A DNA stretch of 45,837 bases, from assembly GCA_018302125.1 (NCBI GenBank), contig JAGWAC010000008.1, positions 1 through 45,837 of the forward strand. The letters run 5' to 3'. The notes below the pieces were generated by a model. It did no database searches and was not told the origin of the DNA. It saw nothing but the letters and a program-made list of their open reading frames with translations. This stretch comes from Candidatus Woesearchaeota archaeon. Lineage in GTDB: Archaea > Nanobdellota > Nanobdellia > SCGC-AAA011-G17 > JACPIM01. A program made the translations under genes and the position numbers. This document shows, in pieces, positions 28,394-37,589 of the stretch (the stretch's first letter is position 1; every line of letters begins with the position of its first letter).

Positions 28394-29269
28394 ATGCCAA
28401 TTAACGCTGGAATTGCATATGGATTAGCTCTTGAGGAATATAATCGAGCTAAAACACCAAAGGAAAAATTGAAAGCTTTACAGAAAGTTTTAGCTGCTTC
28501 GCCAAATCATAAGGGTTCTGAACGTTTAAGATCTGGAATAAAACAGAAAATGGCAAAATTAAGAGAACAGATAGAAACCCAAGGAAAGAAAAAAGGAGGG
28601 GGAAAATCTTTATCTATAAAAAAAGAAGGTGCTGCACAAATTTGTTTAGTTGGAACTACGCAATCTGGAAAGAGTACTTTTTTGAATAATGTTACTAATG
28701 TAAAAACTGAAATAGGTACTCATCCATTTACAACAATTAAACCTGAAATTGGAACTCTTGATTATAAAGGGATAAAAATTCAAATAGTAGAAATTCCAGC
28801 TATTACAAAAGATTTTATAATGCAGGAAAAAGGAGGAATTTATTTGGGGATAATAAAGCAATGTGATTTAATTGTTTTATTTGGGAGAGACAAAAATGAA
28901 GTTAATCTAGTTTTAAATGAATTAAAAGATAATGAAGTTAAAGTTTTTTATATTATTTTTGATAAAAATGAAAACGTAGTTGAGAAGATATGGAATAATC
29001 TAAGATTAATAAAGGTCTACACAAAGCAGCCTGGAAAAGAAAAAGATTTCCCACCAATAGCTTTCAAAAAAGGATCTACAATAAAAAATCTTGCAGAAAT
29101 ACTTCATAAAGATTTTGTTAAAAAATTTAATGAAAAGCATAAATTTAATGATAAAGTTATAATGCCTTATGCTAGAGTATGGGGTACTTCAGTTAAATTT
29201 CCAGGTCAAAGAGTAGGTTTTGAGCATGTTCTAGAAGATGAAGATGTTGTAGAGATACATAATAAATAA
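28394..29269 (+). CDS. Obg/DRG-related P-loop protein with C-terminal TGS domain
   Basis: ICLVGTTQSGKSTFLNNVTN, THPFTTIKPEIGTLDY, C-terminal KFPGQRVGFEHVLEDEDVVEIH (TGS). Confidence 0.8.
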   Translation: MPINAGIAYGLALEEYNRAKTPKEKLKALQKVLAASPNHKGSERLRSGIKQKMAKLREQIETQGKKKGGGKSLSIKKEGAAQICLVGTTQSGKSTFLNNVTNVKTEIGTHPFTTIKPEIGTLDYKGIKIQIVEIPAITKDFIMQEKGGIYLGIIKQCDLIVLFGRDKNEVNLVLNELKDNEVKVFYIIFDKNENVVEKIWNNLRLIKVYTKQPGKEKDFPPIAFKKGSTIKNLAEILHKDFVKKFNEKHKFNDKVIMPYARVWGTSVKFPGQRVGFEHVLEDEDVVEIHNK

Positions 29270-29359
29270 AATTACTTCTTCTTTAAAGCATTTGCAATAA
29301 AGTCTACAGATTTGCTAAATCCGAAAAACTTCGTTAAATCGCGATGTTATAGGTGACGT

Positions 29360-29385
29360 TTACTTTACAGCTCAATTTAAAGTAA
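29360..29385. promoter_or_regulatory. Perfect 8-bp inverted repeat TTACTTTA-N10-TAAAGTAA upstream of 29419
   Basis: Direct reading of both arms; about 34 bp before the start codon. Confidence 0.45.
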
Positions 29386-29418
29386 GCTTTATTAATATAA
29401 AAAACATGTAGGTATTTT

Positions 29419-29760
29419 ATGGCTCTCAATTTTGTTGGTCTTAATTCCTTAGATGAAAGCGAAATAAGCAAACTAACTATGTATAGTGAGAGATTCTATC
29501 AAAAGATCTGCAGAACTGCTAATGATCCTTTGGTTGTTTTGCATGTTAAAAAAATGAAAAGTTCTGGGAAGAGGTGCAAATATTCAATTCACGGCAGAGT
29601 TGAAGCACCTAGTTTACTGGCTTCTGTTGAATATAGTGACTGGGACTTCATACGAACTTTGAATAAAACATTTTCAAGAATAGAAAACGAGATAGGGCAT
29701 AAATTTAAAACAGAAGGGAAAAATCAAAGAGTTAGTTTTAAGAAGAGTTCCAGAGAATAA
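29419..29760 (+). CDS. Conserved small protein, possibly ribosome-hibernation-factor-like
   Basis: LVVLHVKKMKSSGKRCKYSIHGRVEAPS...WDFIRTLNKTFSRIENEIGHKFK resembles the HPF/RaiA layout; tentative. Confidence 0.4.
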   Translation: MALNFVGLNSLDESEISKLTMYSERFYQKICRTANDPLVVLHVKKMKSSGKRCKYSIHGRVEAPSLLASVEYSDWDFIRTLNKTFSRIENEIGHKFKTEGKNQRVSFKKSSRE

Positions 29761-29800
29761 ATTTTTTTTAATTTTTATTTCTATTTTTTAATTTAAAAAT

Positions 29801-31009
29801 TTATTCATATCTTAGTGCATCTACTGGTTTTAATTTTGAAGCTTGGATTGCTGGCAATATTCCAGATATTACGCCTACAAAAAAAGCAAATAACAATCCA
29901 AACAACAAAACTAAAGGCTCTATTTTAATTGTTATTAAAAAACCTGAATTTTTTGAAAAGATTCCAATTATCAAAGCCATTGCAGTTCCCAGAATACTAC
30001 CAATAATTCCACCGACTAAACCAATTAATCCTGATTCTATCAAAAATATTTTTAGAATATCGGAATTTCTTGCACCAATAGCTTTCATTATTCCAATATC
30101 TTTTGTTCTTTCCAAAACGCTGGTGTACATTGAATTCATTATACCAATTGCCCCAACAATTAATGAGATTGCTGCTATTCCAACCAGGAAAATTTGAATT
30201 ACTCCAAGAACTTGATTTATTTGTTCCAATATCTGAGATGCTGTCAAAACCTGAAAGTTTGTATCATCCCTTTTTCTTTCCAATTCTTTTTCTATTTTTT
30301 TCTGCAATATTGAAATATCATTAGTTGACTTAACTTGGGCAATAATTGTATCTACTCTTATTGGTTCATCAAAAACTTTTCTTGCAGATTCCAAAGGAAT
30401 ATTTATCTGATTATCATCTTGTTGATTTCCTATTTCTTTAAAAATACCAACAATTTTGAATTCAATTTTATTAACTTCAATTTTATCTCCGATTCTCAGC
30501 TCCTTAGAAAACATATCTTTTGAAATTCCTGATCCTATTACAGCCACATTTTTTTCTTTATCTTTCATTGTTCTTCCTTCTTGAATTTCTACACCTGCAT
30601 CTTTAAAGAAAGTCTCAAAATCTTCTGCTGGCAATCCGCCGACTAATGTAAAACCTTTTTCTTTATTGTGCTTTGTTTCAGCTGTCCTGAATAACCCTGG
30701 AGTTACATACTTAAAACCAGGAATATTTTCTATTGTTTTTACATCTTCTTGTGTTAAACCTTGGGATAAGGAGCCTGGGCCATGAAATCCTTTGGCAGAA
30801 ATTAAAATTCTATTTGCTCCAAATTGTTCAAATTGAGTTTCGATTGTATTTTCCAAGCTTCTTGATGCTGTGATTAAAGAAATTATTGCTGCCACACCTA
30901 TAATTATACCGATTACAGTTAACCAAGACCTTAGTTTTCTATGGCTAATGCTATTAACAGCCATTAAAAAATAATCAAGCATCATGTTTCTTTCTTCTTC
31001 TATATACAA
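29801..31009 (-). CDS. ABC transporter permease, MacB/FtsX type
   Basis: SHRKLRSWLTVIGIIIGVAAIISL ... KDIGIMKAIGARNSDIL ... four TM segments; real start probably MMLDYFLMAVNSI. Confidence 0.88.
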   Translation of the reverse strand: MYIEEERNMMLDYFLMAVNSISHRKLRSWLTVIGIIIGVAAIISLITASRSLENTIETQFEQFGANRILISAKGFHGPGSLSQGLTQEDVKTIENIPGFKYVTPGLFRTAETKHNKEKGFTLVGGLPAEDFETFFKDAGVEIQEGRTMKDKEKNVAVIGSGISKDMFSKELRIGDKIEVNKIEFKIVGIFKEIGNQQDDNQINIPLESARKVFDEPIRVDTIIAQVKSTNDISILQKKIEKELERKRDDTNFQVLTASQILEQINQVLGVIQIFLVGIAAISLIVGAIGIMNSMYTSVLERTKDIGIMKAIGARNSDILKIFLIESGLIGLVGGIIGSILGTAMALIIGIFSKNSGFLITIKIEPLVLLFGLLFAFFVGVISGILPAIQASKLKPVDALRYE

Positions 31010-31796
31010 AGAATAAAACCAATACTAATGCAATTAAAACAATAAAAATCCAGTTAATATTTTGATTTACTAAACCTAGTCCCTTAGCTTCATCTTCTGT
31101 ATAAACATTTAGATTTACAACTTTGTTTTCTGTAAAAGCATTATTGTTTATGTCCCTATATTCTAGGAGGAATTTTAATTCTGGGTTTTTTGTTTTTGGT
31201 ATAATTGTAAATTCTTCCGATTCAAAGTCATCTACGTCAACTTCACCAATATAAATTGAATTTGCTGACAAGATTTCATAATTAGGATCTTGCTGCAAAA
31301 TAACTTTCAAGAATTTTATTTGCGCCAAACCTTTATTTACAAATTTTAGACTTACTTTTCCTTTATCATTTACTTTTACTATCTCAGTTGTATCTAAGAT
31401 TAAATCTAAATTTGCTTTTGCATTTACTTCTAAACTAATTAAAGAAGTTTTTTTAGTTTCATTATAAATTATTTCTACAGGTACTTTATATATTTGTGAT
31501 TCTGCATTTGGCAATGCGACTAGAGCAAAATTTACAGATTTTGTATTATCTTTTCTAATTTCATCAATTACCCGCTCTGTTGAAGATGATAATGGAGCAA
31601 ATGGTATTTGAGATAAGTCTAATTTAACTATAATATTTTTGATCTTTTCTTCTCCGACATTTTCCAATGTTAATCTTAATCTTAATGTCTCCCCTGGCAA
31701 AACTTTATCTGGGTTAGAAAAAAATGATTCTATTGTAATTTGTGCACTAACCAACTGAATTGTTAACAATAAAATTAAAAAAATTAATTTTTTCAC
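30975..31796 (-). CDS. Secreted CARDB/NEW3-like protein with C-terminal TM, ABC operon accessory
   Basis: Signal peptide, beta-rich repeats, C-terminal TM plus basic tail. Confidence 0.6.
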   Translation of the reverse strand: MKKLIFLILLLTIQLVSAQITIESFFSNPDKVLPGETLRLRLTLENVGEEKIKNIIVKLDLSQIPFAPLSSSTERVIDEIRKDNTKSVNFALVALPNAESQIYKVPVEIIYNETKKTSLISLEVNAKANLDLILDTTEIVKVNDKGKVSLKFVNKGLAQIKFLKVILQQDPNYEILSANSIYIGEVDVDDFESEEFTIIPKTKNPELKFLLEYRDINNNAFTENKVVNLNVYTEDEAKGLGLVNQNINWIFIVLIALVLVLFFVYRRRKKHDA

Positions 31797-31797
31797 T

Positions 31798-32472
31798 TTA
31801 TCCTCCGATTATTTTTCCATCTTTTAATATAATCTTTTTATTAGCTAATTTTGTAAGTTCAGGATTATGAGTAACTAAGATTATTGTTTTTCCTTTTTTA
31901 TTGAAATCTTTTAAAATCTGCATTATTTCATTACCTGTTTTTATGTCCAAATTTCCAGTTGGCTCGTCTGCCAAAATAATTTCAGGATTGTTAATTAAAG
32001 AACGAGCAATTGCAACTCTTTGCTTTTGCCCTCCAGATAATTCACTAGGCAAATGTTTTAATCTATTGCTTAGGCCTACTTGATTTAACAATTCTTGTGC
32101 TCTTTTTAGCCTCATATATCTAGGAATATTCTGAAATGTCATTGGCAAAGCAACATTTTCTAAAGCTGTCAAACTTGGAATTAAATTAAATATCTGAAAT
32201 ATAAATCCAATTTTCTTTCCCCTTATTTGGGCTAAATCTGATTCTGGCAAGTGGGCTATGTTGTGTTTTTCAAGATATATTTCACCTTTAGACGGGGTAT
32301 CCAGACATCCTATCATATTTACTATAGTACTTTTTCCTGATCCAGACGGACCTTGAATAGAAACAAAATCTTCTGGATAGATTTCCAAATTAATTTTGTC
32401 TAGAGCTGTAACTTTTTGATCTCCCATTTTGTAAGTTTTTTCTACATTTTCCAATTTGATTAAAGGCTGCAT
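31798..32472 (-). CDS. ABC transporter ATP-binding protein, MacB/LolD type
   Basis: GPSGSGKST, LSGGQKQRVAIARSL, ILADEPTGNLD, VTHNPE. Confidence 0.92.
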   Translation of the reverse strand: MQPLIKLENVEKTYKMGDQKVTALDKINLEIYPEDFVSIQGPSGSGKSTIVNMIGCLDTPSKGEIYLEKHNIAHLPESDLAQIRGKKIGFIFQIFNLIPSLTALENVALPMTFQNIPRYMRLKRAQELLNQVGLSNRLKHLPSELSGGQKQRVAIARSLINNPEIILADEPTGNLDIKTGNEIMQILKDFNKKGKTIILVTHNPELTKLANKKIILKDGKIIGG

Positions 32473-32532
32473 TTTTTATTCTTTTTAAAAAATTTTAATT
32501 TAAAAAGTAGTATTATAAAAATTTACTCGGTT

Positions 32533-33066
32533 TTAGGGGTTAATTTTATTAGAAATTATCATTAGCCCTTTTCCAATATTTAATTCCTGATAATATAAAT
32601 TAGAGTTTTTTAAATATCTGAAAAGATCTTCCATAGATTCTTTATGAGAGATTGTATTGTCTGCAAAGATCAAACTATTTTTATTTAACAAATTTAATGA
32701 CAATTCTAAGTATTTTTTATATTCTGATTTTTTAGCATCTATAAGAATTAAATCGAATTTTTCCTTTAAAGTTTTTAGAATCTCCAATGCACCACCCTGA
32801 ATTAAATTTATATTATCTGCTTCAGCTTTCTTGAAGTTTTTTCCTGCTTCTTTTACTGCATTTTCATCTATTTCTATTGTTGTTACTTTTTCAGTTACTA
32901 ATGAGAAATTTAGGGCTGAATAACCATGGAAGGCACCTATTTCCAAGACCTTTTTTGGCTTTAAAATTTTACAGATAATTGAAATAAAATCCATAGCTTC
33001 CTTTGATAAATAAGGCTGCAACCTGTTTTTTTCCAATTCTTCTATAATCTCCAAGACTTTTTTCAT
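32533..33066 (-). CDS. O-methyltransferase family (class I SAM)
   Basis: VLEIGAFHGYSALNFS, FDLILIDAKKSEY, SLIFADNTI. Confidence 0.8.
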   Translation of the reverse strand: MKKVLEIIEELEKNRLQPYLSKEAMDFISIICKILKPKKVLEIGAFHGYSALNFSLVTEKVTTIEIDENAVKEAGKNFKKAEADNINLIQGGALEILKTLKEKFDLILIDAKKSEYKKYLELSLNLLNKNSLIFADNTISHKESMEDLFRYLKNSNLYYQELNIGKGLMIISNKINP

Positions 33067-33120
33067 GATTTCAAAGTGATTTAATAAACTTTATAAACCA
33101 TTATTTTTTGTTTTTTATAT

Positions 33121-33405
33121 ATGGGGAACAATGGAAACTATGGAAATGGAAACTGGCATAAACCCTTACATAGCTATAGCGGGAGAGTAAGAAAGGTAAC
33201 TGGCGAAAAAATTGTAGCAAGGCTTCCGGATCCAAGTGGATTAGAGAGAGATGTTGTTATGGTTATTGATGAAATTGAATCAAGAAGACCTATTAAAGTA
33301 GGAGATTTAATCTGCGTTGATGTTCTTAGAGCAAATGGAAATCTTGATCCAAAAATAGTAAAACTTGGAAATTTTGTTGAAGAAAAGAAATATATAGTTG
33401 ACTAA
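33121..33405 (+). CDS. Small protein of unknown function
   Basis: 94 aa; ATG just downstream of TTTTTTATATA promoter-like sequence. Confidence 0.5.
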   Translation: MGNNGNYGNGNWHKPLHSYSGRVRKVTGEKIVARLPDPSGLERDVVMVIDEIESRRPIKVGDLICVDVLRANGNLDPKIVKLGNFVEEKKYIVD

Positions 33406-33522
33406 AATCGAATTCTAACATGAAAATAATTGTAACTTCATATGAGATAAACGATTAAGGTGTGCTACCCCTGGCTAAGCAGGTAGTTTTCTTGGGTACG
33501 GCTGTCATAAAAGACGTAATTT

Positions 33523-33693
33523 ATGGGGGAGAATAATCTAGAAAAAACAAGAATTGAATATCAAATTCAATTTTACAGAAAAAAACAAAAGAATTTAGCA
33601 CTACAATACTTGAAATATGAGCACTATAAAGCCCAAGTTATTAATTTATTTGATTTGGTTCCCACTTTCACACTTTCCGATCTACTTGGATAG
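33523..33693 (+). CDS. Small ORF (56 aa) below track cut-off, possibly the end of a decayed gene
   Basis: MGENNLEKTRIEYQIQFYRKKQKNLALQYLKYEHYKAQVINLFDLVPTFTLSDLLG*. Confidence 0.35.
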   Translation: MGENNLEKTRIEYQIQFYRKKQKNLALQYLKYEHYKAQVINLFDLVPTFTLSDLLG

Positions 33694-33735
33694 AGAAAAG
33701 ATTTTAAAAGGTTTAATTGATCCATATTCTATTGT

Positions 33736-33881
33736 GCAGGGGTGCCGGAGCGGTCAAATGGCTTTTCTTAGAAAGAAAATCTAGGAAAAGAGAGACCAGA
33801 CGGGACAGAAATTCTTAGAATTGTCCAACCTCAAAAGCTGTTGGCTCAGTGCCTACCAAGGTTCAAATCCTTGCCCCTGCA
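33736..33881 (+). tRNA. tRNA-Leu-like, probable intron in anticodon loop (anticodon likely TAG)
   Basis: Acceptor GCAGGGG/CCCCTGC, A73, D-arm TGCCGGAGCGGTCAAATGG, T-arm CAAGG-TTCAAAT-CCTTG, variable arm GTTGGC-TCAGT-GCCTAC, anticodon stem CTTTT/AAAAG separated by about 59 extra nt. Confidence 0.75.
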
Positions 33882-33885
33882 GACA

Positions 33886-34503
33886 TTATTTCTTTTTTAA
33901 CCACCTAAATTGGATAAAAATAAAATAATATATTGATAAAAAAGAAAAGTAAGTATTTATTATTAAAAGGATTAATTCAAAATAATTAATTTTAAAGAAA
34001 ACAAATAAAAATAATGATAAATAAACTAGTGCGTTGAAATGACCTATTAATGGCGCTGGCTTAATAATCCAGTCTGTTTTTGTAAATTCTTGGTTTTTAA
34101 TTGTAGATAAAATTACTGTTATTGGGAAAATAAACAGGTGATAAATCAAAAAGTTTTTATTAAAAAAATCAAGAAATATTAAACTTAAGATAACTGTTAA
34201 ATAAACTGTGAAGTCACCGAAAATATCTATGAATTTTCCCTTATCTGATTGTTTTTTTTGAAATCTTGCCAAGGGTCCATCAAAAATATCTATTAACAGA
34301 GACAAGAATAAAAATAAAAAAGCCAATTTAGGATTTTTTGAAATAAGGAAAATATAGGGAATAAAAACAATTAATTTAAAATTACTTAAATAGTTCGCTG
34401 TTAAATTCAAATTAGTTAAAAATCTTGAAACTGGCTTGAACATCAAGTCTCTTATACTTTGATTTTTATCTAAAAATTTCTCATTAATGTTTTTTTTCAC
34501 CAT
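33886..34503 (-). CDS. CDP-alcohol phosphatidyltransferase family
   Basis: DIFDGPLARFQKKQSDKGKFIDIFGD matches the DG-x2-AR-x8-G-x3-D-x3-D pattern. Confidence 0.88.
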   Translation of the reverse strand: MVKKNINEKFLDKNQSIRDLMFKPVSRFLTNLNLTANYLSNFKLIVFIPYIFLISKNPKLAFLFLFLSLLIDIFDGPLARFQKKQSDKGKFIDIFGDFTVYLTVILSLIFLDFFNKNFLIYHLFIFPITVILSTIKNQEFTKTDWIIKPAPLIGHFNALVYLSLFLFVFFKINYFELILLIINTYFSFLSIYYFIFIQFRWLKKK

Positions 34504-35012
34504 TTTGTTTCTCTTATTTTTAAAAAATAACCTATGTGATTAGTTAATACGTGCAAAAAAGGAGTTAATAATAACAAAATTGTAATGCTTTGAAAGGTTA
34601 ATCTTACAAAATAATATAATAACAATAATGCGCCAACCATGAAATCCAACTGATCAAATGGAACCCATTTATGCCCTGATTTAATCCCTCTTTTTCTTTT
34701 AAAAAAGCTTTTAATTAAGTCTCCCAAGATAGCTCCAAATCCTGACAAAAAACCTAGCAAAAAAATATTTTCTTGATTGTAGTTAATTAAGCTGATTTTT
34801 CTGAAAAAAGAAATATCATATAAATATAATTGGATGTACATTATAATTATAGCTGCCAAAATAGCGCTAATAAAACCGCGAGCTGTTTTGTGGGAACCAA
34901 ATAATTTTTTATTAATTGGGTAATTTAATAGATTAATTTTTCTAACAAAAAGAGGAGTCATATTGCTAATATATATTGGCAATGCAAAATATAATTCTTC
35001 AATTATTACCAT
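34497..35012 (-). CDS. carS: CDP-archaeol synthase (CarS)
   Basis: GSHKTARGFISAILAA, GFGAILGDLIKSFFKRKRGIKSGHKWVPFDQLDF. Confidence 0.88.
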   Translation of the reverse strand: MVIIEELYFALPIYISNMTPLFVRKINLLNYPINKKLFGSHKTARGFISAILAAIIIMYIQLYLYDISFFRKISLINYNQENIFLLGFLSGFGAILGDLIKSFFKRKRGIKSGHKWVPFDQLDFMVGALLLLYYFVRLTFQSITILLLLTPFLHVLTNHIGYFLKIRETKW

Positions 35013-35850
35013 TTTTTGAGTTAATTTTGAACTTTTTCTCTTTAATTTTGAATTTCAAAGCATTTTTGAAAATAATTAATTGAACCCAGGATCTATGTCC
35101 AAAACCCATTTCTTCCCCCATTACAATATTCTGATGTTTTTTAATATAGTCTAAAAATCCTTCTATGTCTGTATTTTCTGTTATTGTTATTACTTCGCCT
35201 AACTGGAATAAAGTATGACCATCACTTCCACCAGTATATGCTTTTTTCAATTTTTTATTTAATTTAATTGCATTCAAATTTCTTTCTCTGTGTAACGTAC
35301 CATTTAGAACTTCCAATGAATCAATGTTCCTGAGTAATTTTTTATTTTCTTTTAATAAAAAAGGATCTGTATTTTGCGGGTAAGCCGCGTAAGGATGCGG
35401 CAAATTTATTAGACATCTATATTTCCTTAATTTATTTAAAATTTCTTCAAATTTCCAAGTTACTCTATTGAAATTAAATCCTAGGTTAGGCCTAATATAA
35501 TGCTTAATATATTTATTATAAAATTCTCTTAAATCATTTGGATTATAAAAATAAGGAATAACATCTAATAATTCTGATGATGTAATTTCTATTGATGGTA
35601 TGACCATACATTTTTTCTTTTTAGCTAATTCAAATGAACCTTTTATTTCATTATGATCTGTAATTACAACTCCACAGCCGAGCATTTTTGCTCTTTTCGC
35701 AATAAAAGTTACTCTTGTTGATGAGTCCATAGAATAATTTGTATGAAAATGCATGTCAACATAAGTGAGCCCCTGTTTCCTCAATTTTCTGAATTTTGGT
35801 TTTTGAAAAATTACATCCATTGGAACCTTTTTAGCAAAAAGCTTCACCAA
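34999..35850 (-). CDS. PHP-domain metal-dependent phosphoesterase
   Basis: YVDMHFHTNYSMDS, VVITDHNEIKGS, PSIEITS, TGGSDGHT. Confidence 0.85.
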   Translation of the reverse strand: MVKLFAKKVPMDVIFQKPKFRKLRKQGLTYVDMHFHTNYSMDSSTRVTFIAKRAKMLGCGVVITDHNEIKGSFELAKKKKCMVIPSIEITSSELLDVIPYFYNPNDLREFYNKYIKHYIRPNLGFNFNRVTWKFEEILNKLRKYRCLINLPHPYAAYPQNTDPFLLKENKKLLRNIDSLEVLNGTLHRERNLNAIKLNKKLKKAYTGGSDGHTLFQLGEVITITENTDIEGFLDYIKKHQNIVMGEEMGFGHRSWVQLIIFKNALKFKIKEKKFKINSKNGNN

Positions 35851-35880
35851 AACATAAGAACCAAAGCCCTTAGTTTAAAG

Positions 35881-36366
35881 CTATCTCACAAAAATGAGTA
35901 ATTGTTTAATATTTATATGCTTAACTCCTTTTGATGTATCAATTACTATTACATTATGTTTATTTTGCAAAGCTTCACTTAAGCAGACATTAAAAATCTC
36001 TGATTCCAAATTTTCTTTTATTTTTAAGTTATTATATTTTCTTTTATTTAGCCTTGATTTTAATACTTTTAAATTACATTTTGTGATTATACAAAGATTT
36101 ACATATTTTTTTGGGAGGAAATGAGACAAGTGAGAATCTAATATCAAGTTAAACTTTGGTTTTTTTATAAAATTTATTAATAATTTATTTAATTTCTTTG
36201 TATCAACAATATAGCATTTTCTTTTTTTATCATAAGAATCAAAAATTTTATTTGTTTTTATTAACTTGTTTACATCTATGTATATATAGCTGGAATTTTT
36301 TGAAATTAATTTTGCTATTCTTGTTTTTCCAGTTCCGGGAGTTCCTGATACTATTATTACTTTCAT
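35881..36366 (-). CDS. AK6/Fap7-type adenylate kinase-like NTPase
   Basis: MKVIIVSGTPGTGKTRIAKLISK, IYIDVNKLI, LILDSHLSHFLPKKY. Confidence 0.75.
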   Translation of the reverse strand: MKVIIVSGTPGTGKTRIAKLISKNSSYIYIDVNKLIKTNKIFDSYDKKRKCYIVDTKKLNKLLINFIKKPKFNLILDSHLSHFLPKKYVNLCIITKCNLKVLKSRLNKRKYNNLKIKENLESEIFNVCLSEALQNKHNVIVIDTSKGVKHINIKQLLIFVR

Positions 36367-36401
36367 TAATAAACATAGAACATATATTTTATTTTAAATA
36401 T

Positions 36402-37046
36402 TTATTGATATCTGTAAATTCTATTTACTGGCTTTACTGGACCGGAAAGCATTTCACGAACTTGCTTTGCTTCTGATATTAATTGGTTTAATAAAACAGC
36501 TGATTCCAAATTTCCTTCAACACTTCCTTTTTTTGGAATAATTCTTGAAATTGAATATTCGTGCCAAGCTAAATATATAAATCCATATAGTACACGCATC
36601 CCGAATTCAAAAATATCTTTTAAATCGCTTAAATCATCATTATATTCTTGTGCGCCAAATCTCTTTTTCAAAGCTTTCCCATATAAATCTATAGTTTCTT
36701 TTAATTCATTAAATTGTTTTTTATTTAGACCTATTTGTTCATTTTCATAATCTCTAGTTTCATCCTCTCGTAAAAATTTGTCTAATGAAAAGCTACTTAT
36801 ATTTGCATTTAAAACATCAAAAGGAAAAGGGAGAGAAATACTTCTTTTTTCTATTCCTCTTATTGCAACCAAAACCTCTGATTCAACTATTACTGATAAC
36901 GCATCTTGGGCAGTTTTAATAATCAACAATTTAGGGTCTTTTTTATTATTTTCTTCTGCTATTTTTTCCAATTTTTTATATAAAGATAATTCACTAGGAT
37001 TTATGTATAATATTCTTTCATCTAAAAATTGAAATTCTTCATCCAT
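36402..37046 (-). CDS. Helical protein of unknown function
   Basis: 214-aa ORF with consistent coding character; no family recognised. Confidence 0.5.
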   Translation of the reverse strand: MDEEFQFLDERILYINPSELSLYKKLEKIAEENNKKDPKLLIIKTAQDALSVIVESEVLVAIRGIEKRSISLPFPFDVLNANISSFSLDKFLREDETRDYENEQIGLNKKQFNELKETIDLYGKALKKRFGAQEYNDDLSDLKDIFEFGMRVLYGFIYLAWHEYSISRIIPKKGSVEGNLESAVLLNQLISEAKQVREMLSGPVKPVNRIYRYQ

Positions 37047-37214
37047 AAAAAAACCTTAAAGTTATTACTATTTAATATTTGTGACATAAGAACATTATTT
37101 CTCAAAAAAATGACCTAAATAAGTCAAGAAACCATTTAAGAAAAGAGTTTACGGAAAAATTCTTTTAGAAAAATTTAATCAAAAAAATAAGAACCAATGT
37201 TCTTATCAACCCTA

Positions 37215-37499
37215 TTAATCAACAATAAATAAATTAGAATCATGTGCATCAAAAATACCTAATAAAGCTCCAGCATCCAATAAACCATGAGCGTAACTCA
37301 GGGCTGATATTGCTGTAACTATATCTCCTTTTTTCTTAAAATAGTGGGCATCATCAATATATCTTTTTGCCATATCAAGAATTTTTTCTCTAGCTTTATC
37401 TAATTTTACCTTTTCTTTAGATTCAACAGCTTTTTTATAAGCTTCTTCAGTTAACCTGAAGTAAGTTTCAAGGCGTTCTTCTGTTACTTTGTTTTGCAT
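37215..37499 (-). CDS. DUF357-like small archaeal protein
   Basis: AKRYIDDAHYFKKKGDIVTAISALSYAHGLLDAGALLGIFD. Confidence 0.7.
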   Translation of the reverse strand: MQNKVTEERLETYFRLTEEAYKKAVESKEKVKLDKAREKILDMAKRYIDDAHYFKKKGDIVTAISALSYAHGLLDAGALLGIFDAHDSNLFIVD

Positions 37500-37589
37500 A
37501 TATTTTTGAGAAATAGCTGGTTTAAAAATTTTGTTTATTTAATTAATAAAAAAGAAAGCATTTTAAAAGAATATGGGGGATTTCTAGGA

